Shown one piece after another: positions 1-5,215 of a stretch of DNA of 5,215 nucleotides. The stretch is taken from assembly GCA_964462535.1 (NCBI GenBank), contig CAYWXV010000121.1, forward strand, positions 1 through 5,215, written 5' to 3'. How positions within the stretch are numbered: position 1 is the first letter of the stretch; every line of letters starts with the position of its first letter. The notes under the pieces were generated by a model, which had not been told where the DNA came from, did no database searches, and saw nothing but the letters and a program-made list of their open reading frames with translations. Source of the DNA: CAYWXV01 sp964462535 (lineage in GTDB: Bacteria; Bacteroidota; Ignavibacteria; OLB7). Both the position numbers and the translations under genes were made by a program.

Positions 1-13
1 TCATCCTTGCTCG

Positions 14-1252
14 TCATCTCCCTCGAAGCGAGACGACGGGTTGAATTTCCCAGACGGTTGCGAGTTGTGGGGAGGATGGTCCGGTGGTGTTGGTGGGTGA
101 GGTGAGGCTGCGCCAGCCGTCGAAAAAGAGAGAGCCTTCGACGAGGATACGTGTCGGGATCATGGTCTTGAATTCACGACCGATGGCGTACGATCCCAAC
201 ATTGCGCGGAGCTGTTGTCGAACGGGTTCGAATGTTCCCGGCTCGCCAGGCAGATCACGACCGGCGGGGATTTCGGCGATCATGAATCGCGCGGTCGTCG
301 GGTCGTCGGTGGTGCCGACCAGGAGTTCGAGATTCCCTTCAAACTTCAGATTGGTCGTGTCCTGCCGGACACCATGCAGCCAGCAATCGACCTGAACGTT
401 TCTGGTCTCTTCCGGCAATCGTTCGTCATGCGGGTAAGCGTTCTTACCGACATAGATGCCATTCCGCACACGGACTTCACCATCGTCCGGGAGAGAGCGA
501 AGAAGCATGCCGAGGTTCGGATAGATCTCGGTTCGCGCCGCGAGTCCCGGCGACTCCTCGGCAATGTGGCGTCGCACCAGACCACGCCATCTGTTCGCCG
601 ACACCCACGGTGAGTTCGGCTGATACGGCTCCACCACCGGCTTCTCGATCTTCTTCTTTTCCTGGACAACCTTCGGCTTCGGCGTCTGCACCGGCTTTGG
701 CGTCTGTACCGGCTTTGGTTCCCTGGTCCGTTGCGCGCGGAGCGTGGAGTCTCGTGGAGCCGAACGTTCGGGTGTCGTGCGTGAGGTTTTCGGCGACGTC
801 GAGTGCGCAACCCTGGGACGTGTGCTGGTGCTGCGTGTCCGCTTGCGACTGCGGGCGAGACGGGCTGATGGGCGATGCGATTTCCTGGTGGACGATCGCA
901 CGGCCGTTGATCGCGACCGCGCGCGAATCGAGCGTTTGACGGTCGGACGGCGGATAGCGGGACGACTGGCAACACGCCTGCTTCTGTTCGCCGAACGAAC
1001 ACGCGAGGCAGATCGACGACGGATCGAAGGACGTCGCACGCTTCTGCGCCGAATGCTCTTACGCCGCTGTATCTTGCCGCGCCATGTCCGGACACGGGAA
1101 GGCCGCTGGTCGTACCGGAGCTCGGTTCGATCAGTCACTACCTGTTCCGCCTCAATGGGGGACGGAAGGAGGATCAGGATGAGAAGGACGCAGGGAAGGC
1201 CTATGCTGGCAAGCCGTCCACGCGGAAGGAGAAAGCGGAAGGAGCAGGGCAT
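14..1252 (-). CDS. Exported protein of unknown function: signal peptide, Arg/Ser-rich segment, C-terminal OB-like domain
   Basis: The product is 412 residues. I chose the ATG at 1252 because it begins a clear signal peptide (RGR, then a hydrophobic stretch to about residue 30, likely cleavage after IEA at residue 35). The same frame stays open further upstream, but only as non-hydrophobic sequence running into the assembly gap. No lipobox is seen. Residues 51-180 are extremely basic, with about 41 Arg and 24 Ser in 130 residues, including RRKSIRRRSVRRPSIRRRS. A Lys/Pro hinge follows (about 178-212) with PKPVQT repeated twice, resembling the stiff periplasm-spanning linkers of TonB-like proteins. 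The C-terminal part (about 216-408) looks globular. ARFMIAEIPAG (321-331), ILVEGSLFFDGW (369-380) and ATVWEIQPVVSL (398-409) recall, from memory, a family of small hypothetical proteins ending in a WEIHP motif. The product is probably periplasmic or surface-exposed, perhaps binding a polyanion. Function is unknown. No Shine-Dalgarno is seen. The gene is divergent from the AI-2E transporter gene. Confidence 0.8.
   Translation of the reverse strand: MPCSFRFLLPRGRLASIGLPCVLLILILLPSPIEAEQVVTDRTELRYDQRPSRVRTWRGKIQRRKSIRRRSVRRPSIRRRSASRVRSANRSRRVASRPAIRRPTVKRSIRARSRSTAVRSSTRKSHRPSARLARSRKRTRSTSTRPRVAHSTSPKTSRTTPERSAPRDSTLRAQRTREPKPVQTPKPVQTPKPKVVQEKKKIEKPVVEPYQPNSPWVSANRWRGLVRRHIAEESPGLAARTEIYPNLGMLLRSLPDDGEVRVRNGIYVGKNAYPHDERLPEETRNVQVDCWLHGVRQDTTNLKFEGNLELLVGTTDDPTTARFMIAEIPAGRDLPGEPGTFEPVRQQLRAMLGSYAIGREFKTMIPTRILVEGSLFFDGWRSLTSPTNTTGPSSPQLATVWEIQPVVSLRGR
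681..716 (-). repeat. 18-bp tandem repeat coding for PKPVQT
   Basis: Two head-to-tail 18-bp units (681-698 and 699-716) differ only at 689 versus 707 (c/t). They encode the repeated hexapeptide of the Lys/Pro hinge in the exported protein. The near identity at DNA level, with a single silent difference, suggests a recent in-frame duplication, so hinge length may vary between strains. Confidence 0.85.
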
Positions 1253-1409
1253 GCCGAAGTCAAATAGATTGCGCGAAGATAGCCAGCAGATAGTTGATAG
1301 TGGTTGGTAGAACGTTGAGTTCTCCCGCTCCCGGTTCCACATTGGTTCTGCTGAACCGTTCGCCATTCGGAATCGGCTCTGCCAACCGCCTCCCCAATTC
1401 CTCATTGGC

Positions 1410-1509
1410 NNNNNNNNNNNNNNNNNNNNNNNNNNNNNNNNNNNNNNNNNNNNNNNNNNNNNNNNNNNNNNNNNNNNNNNNNNNNNNNNNNNNNNNNNNN
1501 NNNNNNNNN
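1410..1509. other. Assembly gap (100 N)
   Basis: Exactly 100 undetermined bases. This is a common placeholder length for a scaffold gap of unknown size, so the true distance between the divergent genes is uncertain. The ten bases ATTCCTCATT occur on both sides, near the left edge (1397-1406) and directly at the right edge (1510-1519), so the break probably lies in a repeat. Confidence 0.95.
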
Positions 1510-1530
1510 ATTCCTCATTCCTAATTCTCC
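1510..1530 (+). repeat. Heptamer repeat ATTCCTM (right flank of gap)
   Basis: Three consecutive 7-base units read ATTCCTC, ATTCCTA and ATTCTCC (the last degenerate). One further unit, ATTCCTC followed by ATT, lies left of the gap at 1397-1406. This is a low-complexity heptameric array, and the hidden sequence probably contains more units. It sits about 20 bases upstream of the AI-2E gene start. Confidence 0.65.
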
Positions 1531-1549
1531 CACCCCCCACTCGTCGACC

Positions 1550-2605
1550 ATGTCTCAGCAACCTGTCTCCGACCTCCGCATCACCAACCTGTTCCTGGGG
1601 ACGATCGTTGTCGTTCTGCTTGGAACGGTTCTCTATCTGCTGACGTCGGTTCTTCTTCCCTTCGTCATCGCCCTTCTTCTCTCGTTCATCTTCAAGCCGA
1701 TCGTCCTCTGGCTGGTGCATCACAAGGTGCCGCGCGCCCTGGCCCTGCTTGCGGTGGTGGCGATAGTCGCCGGCGGGGCGCTGGGATTGACATTGCTGAT
1801 CGCTCCGAGCATCGAGTCGTTCCAGGAGAATCTTCCCAGCTATCAGAACAGACTGACGGGGCTCGCGGAGAAGGGGCTTGTCGCCGTGACGTCGATCGTC
1901 GAGTCGATGGGGGGAGACATGAGTCAGATCGACGCGCGCGAACTGGTGCAGGTCTCGACGCTCACGTCGATCGCGACGCAGAGCGTCGACACTCTTCTGA
2001 CCGGTCTATCCAACGCCTTCCTGGTCTTTCTCTTCATGCTCTTCATGCTCTCGGCGGCGGGTGAGATGGACATCAAGGTGAAGAAGGCGTTCGCGGGTGG
2101 ACAGTCTGACAAGATCGGAGCGATGTTGCGGAACATCGACGTGCAGGTGCGGCGCTATCTGATCGCGAAGACGCTGGTGAGTCTGGCGACGGCGACACTG
2201 ACGACGATCATCCTGCTGATTCTGGGTGTCGACTTCGCGGTGGTCTGGGGACTTCTCACCTTCCTTCTGAACTACATCCCGAACTTCGGATCGCTCTTCG
2301 CGACGATCCTTCCGGTCCTTACCGCCCTCCTTCAATTCGACACGCTGACCAAACCGATACTGGCTCTGGTGCTGTTGATCGTGGCGCAGAACGTGATGGG
2401 GAACGTCGTCGAGCCGAAGCTGATGCAGTCGAGTCTGAACCTGAGCCCGGTGCTGATCCTCCTTGCCCTCATCTTCTGGGGATGGTTGTGGGGCGTCTGG
2501 GGAATGATCCTCGCCGTCCCCATCACCTCGACGATCAAGATCGTCTGCGAGAACGTCGACGCGTTGAAACCAGTGGCGGTGTTGATGAGCGGGAAGGTGA
2601 CGTAG
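1550..2605 (+). CDS. AI-2E family transporter (PerM/YdiK/TqsA-like membrane protein)
   Basis: This is a complete 351-residue polytopic inner-membrane protein, within the usual size of the AI-2E transporter family (PF01594, formerly UPF0118). Hydrophobic segments lie at about 11-31, 33-55, 62-86, 152-170, 208-226, 228-260, 268-283 and 298-328. A more polar loop at about 87-148 (IESFQENLPSYQNRL) is typical of the family. Diagnostic motifs are NYIPNFGSLFATILP (241-255), NVVEPKLMQSSLNLSPV (285-301) and WGVWGMILAVPI (314-325). Family members export autoinducer-2 (TqsA) or act as Na+(Li+)/H+ antiporters; the substrate cannot be told from sequence. The ATG at 1550 is used because it precedes the first membrane segment by about ten residues and only non-coding low-complexity DNA lies upstream. 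No Shine-Dalgarno is seen. The gene is transcribed alone, away from the exported-protein gene, and ends at a terminator. Family assignment is firm and physiological role is not. Confidence 0.95.
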   Translation: MSQQPVSDLRITNLFLGTIVVVLLGTVLYLLTSVLLPFVIALLLSFIFKPIVLWLVHHKVPRALALLAVVAIVAGGALGLTLLIAPSIESFQENLPSYQNRLTGLAEKGLVAVTSIVESMGGDMSQIDARELVQVSTLTSIATQSVDTLLTGLSNAFLVFLFMLFMLSAAGEMDIKVKKAFAGGQSDKIGAMLRNIDVQVRRYLIAKTLVSLATATLTTIILLILGVDFAVVWGLLTFLLNYIPNFGSLFATILPVLTALLQFDTLTKPILALVLLIVAQNVMGNVVEPKLMQSSLNLSPVLILLALIFWGWLWGVWGMILAVPITSTIKIVCENVDALKPVAVLMSGKVT

Positions 2606-2610
2606 CTGTT

Positions 2611-2624
2611 CTTCCCACTTCCCA
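2611..2624 (+). repeat. Heptamer tandem repeat CTTCCCA x2
   Basis: Two exact adjacent copies of CTTCCCA begin five bases after the stop codon of the transporter gene. The unit resembles the ATTCCTM heptads next to the assembly gap in length and in its pyrimidine-rich TTCC core. Confidence 0.6.
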
Positions 2625-2636
2625 CATCGTTCATGC

Positions 2637-2673
2637 AACAAGGCGGAAGAGACCGACGCTCTTCCGCCTTGTT
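2637..2673 (+). terminator. Rho-independent terminator of the AI-2E gene, possibly bidirectional
   Basis: A perfect 15-bp stem pairs AACAAGGCGGAAGAG (2637-2651) with CTCTTCCGCCTTGTT (2659-2673) around a 7-base loop. It starts 31 bases after the transporter stop codon. On the plus strand it is followed by a T-rich but interrupted tract (CGTTGTTTGTTGATT). On the minus strand the stem also ends in CCTTGTT with no further T-run, so it may stop the convergent minus-strand transcript less efficiently. Confidence 0.85.
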
Positions 2674-2707
2674 CGTTGTTTGTTGATTCGGTTCGATTGC
2701 TTCATTC

Positions 2708-2735
2708 GTACGGAGACGACATGTCGTGTCCGTAC
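2708..2735. repeat. Palindromic repeat, copy 1
   Basis: A 28-base palindrome runs from GTACGGA to TCCGTAC with one mismatched pair (2715/2728). Its core ACGACATGTCGT (2716-2727) is a perfect 12-bp palindrome. It shares GGAGACGACATG, then CGT, TCC, TAC and CCGCA, with copy 2 located 52 bases further on. The form resembles an interspersed REP-like element. It lies in the convergent intergenic region. Confidence 0.8.
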
Positions 2736-2740
2736 ACCGC

Positions 2741-2760
2741 AGAATGCCGCAGGATGCCGC
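2741..2760 (+). repeat. Decamer tandem repeat AGRATGCCGC x2
   Basis: AGAATGCCGC and AGGATGCCGC lie side by side between the two palindromes, differing at one base. The preceding ACACCGC and the following GCGCT may be degenerate extensions. The spacer between the palindromes is therefore itself repetitive. Confidence 0.6.
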
Positions 2761-2763
2761 GCT

Positions 2764-2783
2764 GGAGACGACATGCCGTCTCC
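2764..2783. repeat. Palindromic repeat, copy 2, abutting a stop codon
   Basis: GGAGACGACATGCCGTCTCC is a 20-base palindrome with one mismatched pair (2771/2776). It is followed by CTACCGCA, matching the tail of copy 1 (GTACACCGCA). The palindrome ends immediately before the reverse-strand TAG stop (2784-2786) of the T9SS-cargo gene. The repeat tail therefore overlaps the stop codon and the last codons of that gene. Confidence 0.8.
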
Positions 2784-5215
2784 CTACCGCACGACTGGAA
2801 CGGATACAGTCGCCTGCTCCTTCGCCTGCTCTGCCACAACGGTATACATGCCCACATTGAGCCGACTGGCGTCGATTGGAGCCGCGTACTCGCCCGGACC
2901 GTCCGGCGTGAACTCGCCGATCACAGCCAGTTGTCGACCGCGACCGTCGTACAGGCGGACGACGATCCGCTCCATCCGATGACTTCGCACCACCACGATC
3001 CCCTTCCCATCACGTATCGGATTCGGAATGACGCGGACCTGCAACGACGTATCGGAAAATGCACTGTTCGACTCGCCCGGTACGATCCGCTTGGGAAGAG
3101 GTGGGATCTGATTCGGGTCACCCGTGATCAGATACGCCACCTCCAATTCAAGATCGAGACTACTGGTCCAGACTGGAACGGCACGGATGAAAACACCAGC
3201 AGTGTCGATCGAGGCAGTGTCAATCGGAATCGTCACCACGTCCATCAGCATCGAGTCAGCCACCTCTCGTCCCCATAACGTGTCGCCGCTCCATATCACC
3301 GAACTGTCCGAGACACGGACCAGTTCCAAATAGCCGCCGACATCCGCGCTTCGTCCAAGAATGGAATCGTACGGCTGAGTGTTCAGCCACGTCTTCAGGC
3401 TGTCGTTGCCAAGACGCCGGATCTCCAGCGTGACGATCGTCGTGTCGGGATGGAAGACCGATGTGCGCACGACCCGCTGCACCGCCGTGATCGAATCGAC
3501 GAACGACTCGTCGGGTTGAGGATTCGAGAAGAACCAGGGGGAGAGGTCCGGCTTCTTGTCTCCTCCGCCTTCACCTTGAATCCGGTATCCCCATCGAAAT
3601 CCCTTTCGGATCGGACTGCACGTGTCGGGCTGCGGATCCCATGCGCTTGTCAACACTGGCACAGCCTGAAAGTGGGGGTAGATGCTTGCGCTCTCGCCAC
3701 CGGAGAGAAGTCCCTGTTGTCCGAAGAGGCTGTCCAGCACAATCGGATAGTACCCAGCCGAGTCTCCAAGCGGATTGATGCGGACGAACTTCTCCGCGTC
3801 GGGACCGCGGCGAACGATTTCCGTCGCACCGTAGGTCGTGTCGAAACCGCCGACCACGTACGGCGCGAACATCATCGTGACATCCTGCCCATCGTTTCCC
3901 CGGATCATGCGTCGCGCGCCGTAGCGGTAGAGCATGGTAGCGTTGGCTGCGGAGTCGGGTGGATTCTTCCACTGCCAGGTGAGCATTCCCCGCGCCGCTG
4001 TCGTCAGGAGCGTCCCGTTCTGCGCCGGGAACTCGGTCACCGATGGACGGACATAGACGTTCGGCTCCTGGCCTGCGAAGACCGAATTCTCGCCTCCATT
4101 CAGGATGCGATAATCACCCCAGTAGTACGGCGCCCGCGACCATGCCCAGGCGTTAGGGATCGGGACCCAGATTCCCAGGGAGTCGTACGAGTTCCGGAAA
4201 CGAAGAGCAATCGCCTTATCCTCGCTTCGAGCTTCGAATGCCACACCGACGCGGATGGAATCGGCGGCGATCGACGGATGGAGGAACGTGCATTGACGGA
4301 GATTCCGCGAGACGTGCTCCGGGCGCGATCCGATCATTCTGATCTGCAGTTCATCGTTCGGCTGGAATTGGATGCCGATCACGTGATGGATGATCTGCTG
4401 CCCTATCCCCTCGTCCTCCTCGCCCTGCTGATAGGCCAGGTGTACGACCCAGAATGGAGCATAATGCTCCGGTGTGTTGGGCACGGACCAGATATCCCCC
4501 TCGCTGGGTGTACTGAACCACGTGTACCAGGGCCCTCGCCGGAAATCCCACTGAGCACTGTCAGTTGGAAGAGGTGCCCAGAGAGGGACCGAGGCGAGCG
4601 TCGGCCAGCGGGCGACGGCTCCCGCAACAATGCTGTCGCGCGCGAAGGGAGAGTAGATGTTGTTGACCTCCATCGTATCGACGCCCAGCCCGACGATCTC
4701 GTCGCCGATGACGAAGAAACTATCCCGGACAGCAATCAACGAAATACCGGAGTCGGGCCGCGCGAATGCCACGACGTATCCTCCCGGAACCCCCACGACC
4801 GCAGGAGCCATGTTGACATTGTCGGGAAGGAGTCTGGGACGACTGAGATGATAGCGTTGCGAATCGATCAGTGCATTGCTCCAGTCCCCGTGAAGACTGT
4901 CGAGCCAGAGCGCCTCGACGGATCGCAGATTGTTGATATCCCGTCGTTCCCAAACGACCAGAGCGGTCTGCGACTGGTACGGAGAGTATCCGAAGATCGG
5001 AGTACGGACAGTGGCGATGGCGGGATTGAAGTTCAGAGCGGCACGCTGGACGCCATCGCTGATGGTGTCGGCAGAATCGGAGAGCATGTATTCACGCAGC
5101 CACTTCCCATCGCGACGGCACCGGATAAAGACCGAGCTGTCGCGCTCGTAGACGACGAAGGTCGGCGCGTCAGGAGCAATGCCGGCCAGGTTCTCGGCAT
5201 GAACGGAGTTGTTGT
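2784..5215 (-). CDS. Large secreted T9SS-sorted protein with propeller-like repeats (N-terminus outside window)
   Basis: The frame is open from the stop at 2784 to the right edge, showing 809 residues. The Met at 5087 is internal, because coding-like sequence (AGIAPDAPTFVVYERDSSVF) continues upstream of it, so the true start and signal peptide lie beyond the window. Counting from the first full codon (5211-5213), a recurring strand-like motif appears as FVVYERD (19), ALVVWERRD (84), YVVAFARPD (146), WVVHLAYQQ (255) and VGVAFEARS (322). Interleaved with it is P-[SAT]-x-A-like sequence such as NPAIAT, WPTLAS and HPSIAA. Spacing is about 61-67 residues with one longer interval, suggesting a beta-propeller. 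A probable beta-sandwich region follows (about 570-700). The end is a T9SS type A sorting domain (726-809). T9SS cargo crosses the inner membrane by Sec and the outer membrane by T9SS, then is released or anchored. No catalytic motif is recognised, so the role (adhesion, surface or binding) is unknown. The gene converges on the AI-2E gene. Confidence 0.85.
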   Translation of the reverse strand, partial: NNSVHAENLAGIAPDAPTFVVYERDSSVFIRCRRDGKWLREYMLSDSADTISDGVQRAALNFNPAIATVRTPIFGYSPYQSQTALVVWERRDINNLRSVEALWLDSLHGDWSNALIDSQRYHLSRPRLLPDNVNMAPAVVGVPGGYVVAFARPDSGISLIAVRDSFFVIGDEIVGLGVDTMEVNNIYSPFARDSIVAGAVARWPTLASVPLWAPLPTDSAQWDFRRGPWYTWFSTPSEGDIWSVPNTPEHYAPFWVVHLAYQQGEEDEGIGQQIIHHVIGIQFQPNDELQIRMIGSRPEHVSRNLRQCTFLHPSIAADSIRVGVAFEARSEDKAIALRFRNSYDSLGIWVPIPNAWAWSRAPYYWGDYRILNGGENSVFAGQEPNVYVRPSVTEFPAQNGTLLTTAARGMLTWQWKNPPDSAANATMLYRYGARRMIRGNDGQDVTMMFAPYVVGGFDTTYGATEIVRRGPDAEKFVRINPLGDSAGYYPIVLDSLFGQQGLLSGGESASIYPHFQAVPVLTSAWDPQPDTCSPIRKGFRWGYRIQGEGGGDKKPDLSPWFFSNPQPDESFVDSITAVQRVVRTSVFHPDTTIVTLEIRRLGNDSLKTWLNTQPYDSILGRSADVGGYLELVRVSDSSVIWSGDTLWGREVADSMLMDVVTIPIDTASIDTAGVFIRAVPVWTSSLDLELEVAYLITGDPNQIPPLPKRIVPGESNSAFSDTSLQVRVIPNPIRDGKGIVVVRSHRMERIVVRLYDGRGRQLAVIGEFTPDGPGEYAAPIDASRLNVGMYTVVAEQAKEQATVSVPVVR
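2787..3038 (-). other. T9SS type A C-terminal sorting domain (within the large secreted protein)
   Basis: The last 84 residues show the family pattern in order. VRVIPNP opens the domain, IVVRLYDGRGRQL is the central strand-turn (typically V-x-IYD-x-x-GR), DASRLNVGMYTVV matches the L-x-x-G-x-Y strand, and the chain ends in hydrophobic strands with a terminal Arg. This domain directs export through the type IX secretion translocon and is normally cleaved on the cell surface. It is the strongest taxonomic marker in the window. Confidence 0.92.

Larger units (their letters stand above)
1253..1549. other. Divergent intergenic region, interrupted by a gap
   Basis: This 297-base region (100 of them N) separates the start codons of two divergent genes and should hold both promoters. 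No convincing -35/-10 pair could be assigned. The nearest match to the Bacteroidetes TAnnTTTG element is TCTATTTG, read on the minus strand about ten bases upstream of the ATG at 1252; it has one mismatch and no partner element I trust. The left part has degenerate heptads (TAGTTGA, TAGTGGT, from 1291) and several short inverted repeats, such as GGTTC-TGCT-GAACC at 1344-1357 and CCAAT-TCCTC-ATTGG at 1394-1408. No coding potential is evident. Confidence 0.6.

Noticed and set aside
1..16. A possible next gene downstream of the exported-protein gene, with an ATG read from position 4 on the minus strand
   Set aside because: Only four bases of it would be visible, and AAGG directly touches the ATG, so the spacing is wrong for a ribosome binding site. 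It cannot be supported.
346..1095. A 249-codon minus-strand frame overlapping the exported-protein gene
   Set aside because: It is another frame of the same strand through GC-rich Arg/Ser codons. The chosen frame alone links the signal peptide, the hinge and the motifs of the globular domain.
1148..1252. A lipoprotein signal at the Cys within the exported protein's hydrophobic segment (residue 21)
   Set aside because: The residues before the Cys (I-G-L-P) do not fit a lipobox, and a better type I cleavage site follows at residue 35.
744..1310. A 188-codon open frame on the plus strand opposite the Arg-rich segment
   Set aside because: It lies antisense to the Arg-codon-rich stretch, where CGN codons read backwards rarely give stops. 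It has no signal peptide, no domain and no plausible start context, and its composition mirrors the opposite strand.
1253..1723. An upstream extension of the exported-protein frame through the gap to 1723
   Set aside because: It crosses 100 N, overlaps the AI-2E gene antisense, and would bury the signal peptide inside the protein.
2031..2048. A 9-bp tandem repeat TCTTCATGC inside the AI-2E gene
   Set aside because: It encodes LFMLFML within a membrane segment, so hydrophobic codon bias explains it.
2676..3278. Plus-strand open frames over the 3' end of the secreted-protein gene
   Set aside because: They run antisense to the T9SS sorting domain, which is clearly coding on the minus strand. 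No domain or start signal is seen.
3571..3972. A second minus-strand frame inside the secreted-protein gene, considered as a possible frameshift
   Set aside because: The main frame continues without a stop and with sensible strand-like sequence on both sides, so no frameshift is indicated.

Overview
The window carries three genes and two informative intergenic regions. It most likely comes from the Fibrobacteres-Chlorobi-Bacteroidetes (FCB) group. The main reason is the 3' end of the large minus-strand gene, which encodes a type A C-terminal sorting domain of the type IX secretion system (T9SS), a system essentially confined to that group. Base composition is fairly GC-rich by eye, and neither complete gene has a clear Shine-Dalgarno sequence, which also fits. 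The rather high GC and the heptameric intergenic repeats make a Chlorobi/Kapabacteria-like lineage plausible, but this placement is an inference. The 100-base run of N suggests a draft or metagenome scaffold.

Layout. (1) 14-1252, minus strand: an exported protein of unknown function with a signal peptide, a long arginine/serine-rich segment, a Lys/Pro hinge and a C-terminal globular domain. (2) 1253-1549: a divergent intergenic region with degenerate 7-bp repeats and a 100-N gap at 1410-1509; promoters for both flanking genes should lie here. (3) 1550-2605, plus strand: a complete AI-2E family (PerM/YdiK/TqsA-like) membrane transporter. (4) 2606-2783: a convergent intergenic region with a heptamer tandem repeat, a strong perfect-stem terminator hairpin, and two copies of a palindromic repeat separated by a decamer repeat. 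The second palindrome touches the stop codon of the next gene. (5) 2784 to the right edge, minus strand: a large secreted protein, truncated by the window edge at its N-terminus, with propeller-like repeats and a C-terminal T9SS sorting domain.

The three genes do not form an operon: genes 1 and 2 diverge, and genes 2 and 3 converge on the terminator. Two products are envelope or secreted proteins and one is an inner-membrane transporter, but no shared pathway is evident. I see no defence system, mobile element, CRISPR array, tRNA or rRNA. The most unusual items are the extremely arginine-rich exported protein and the paired palindromic repeats at 2708-2783.
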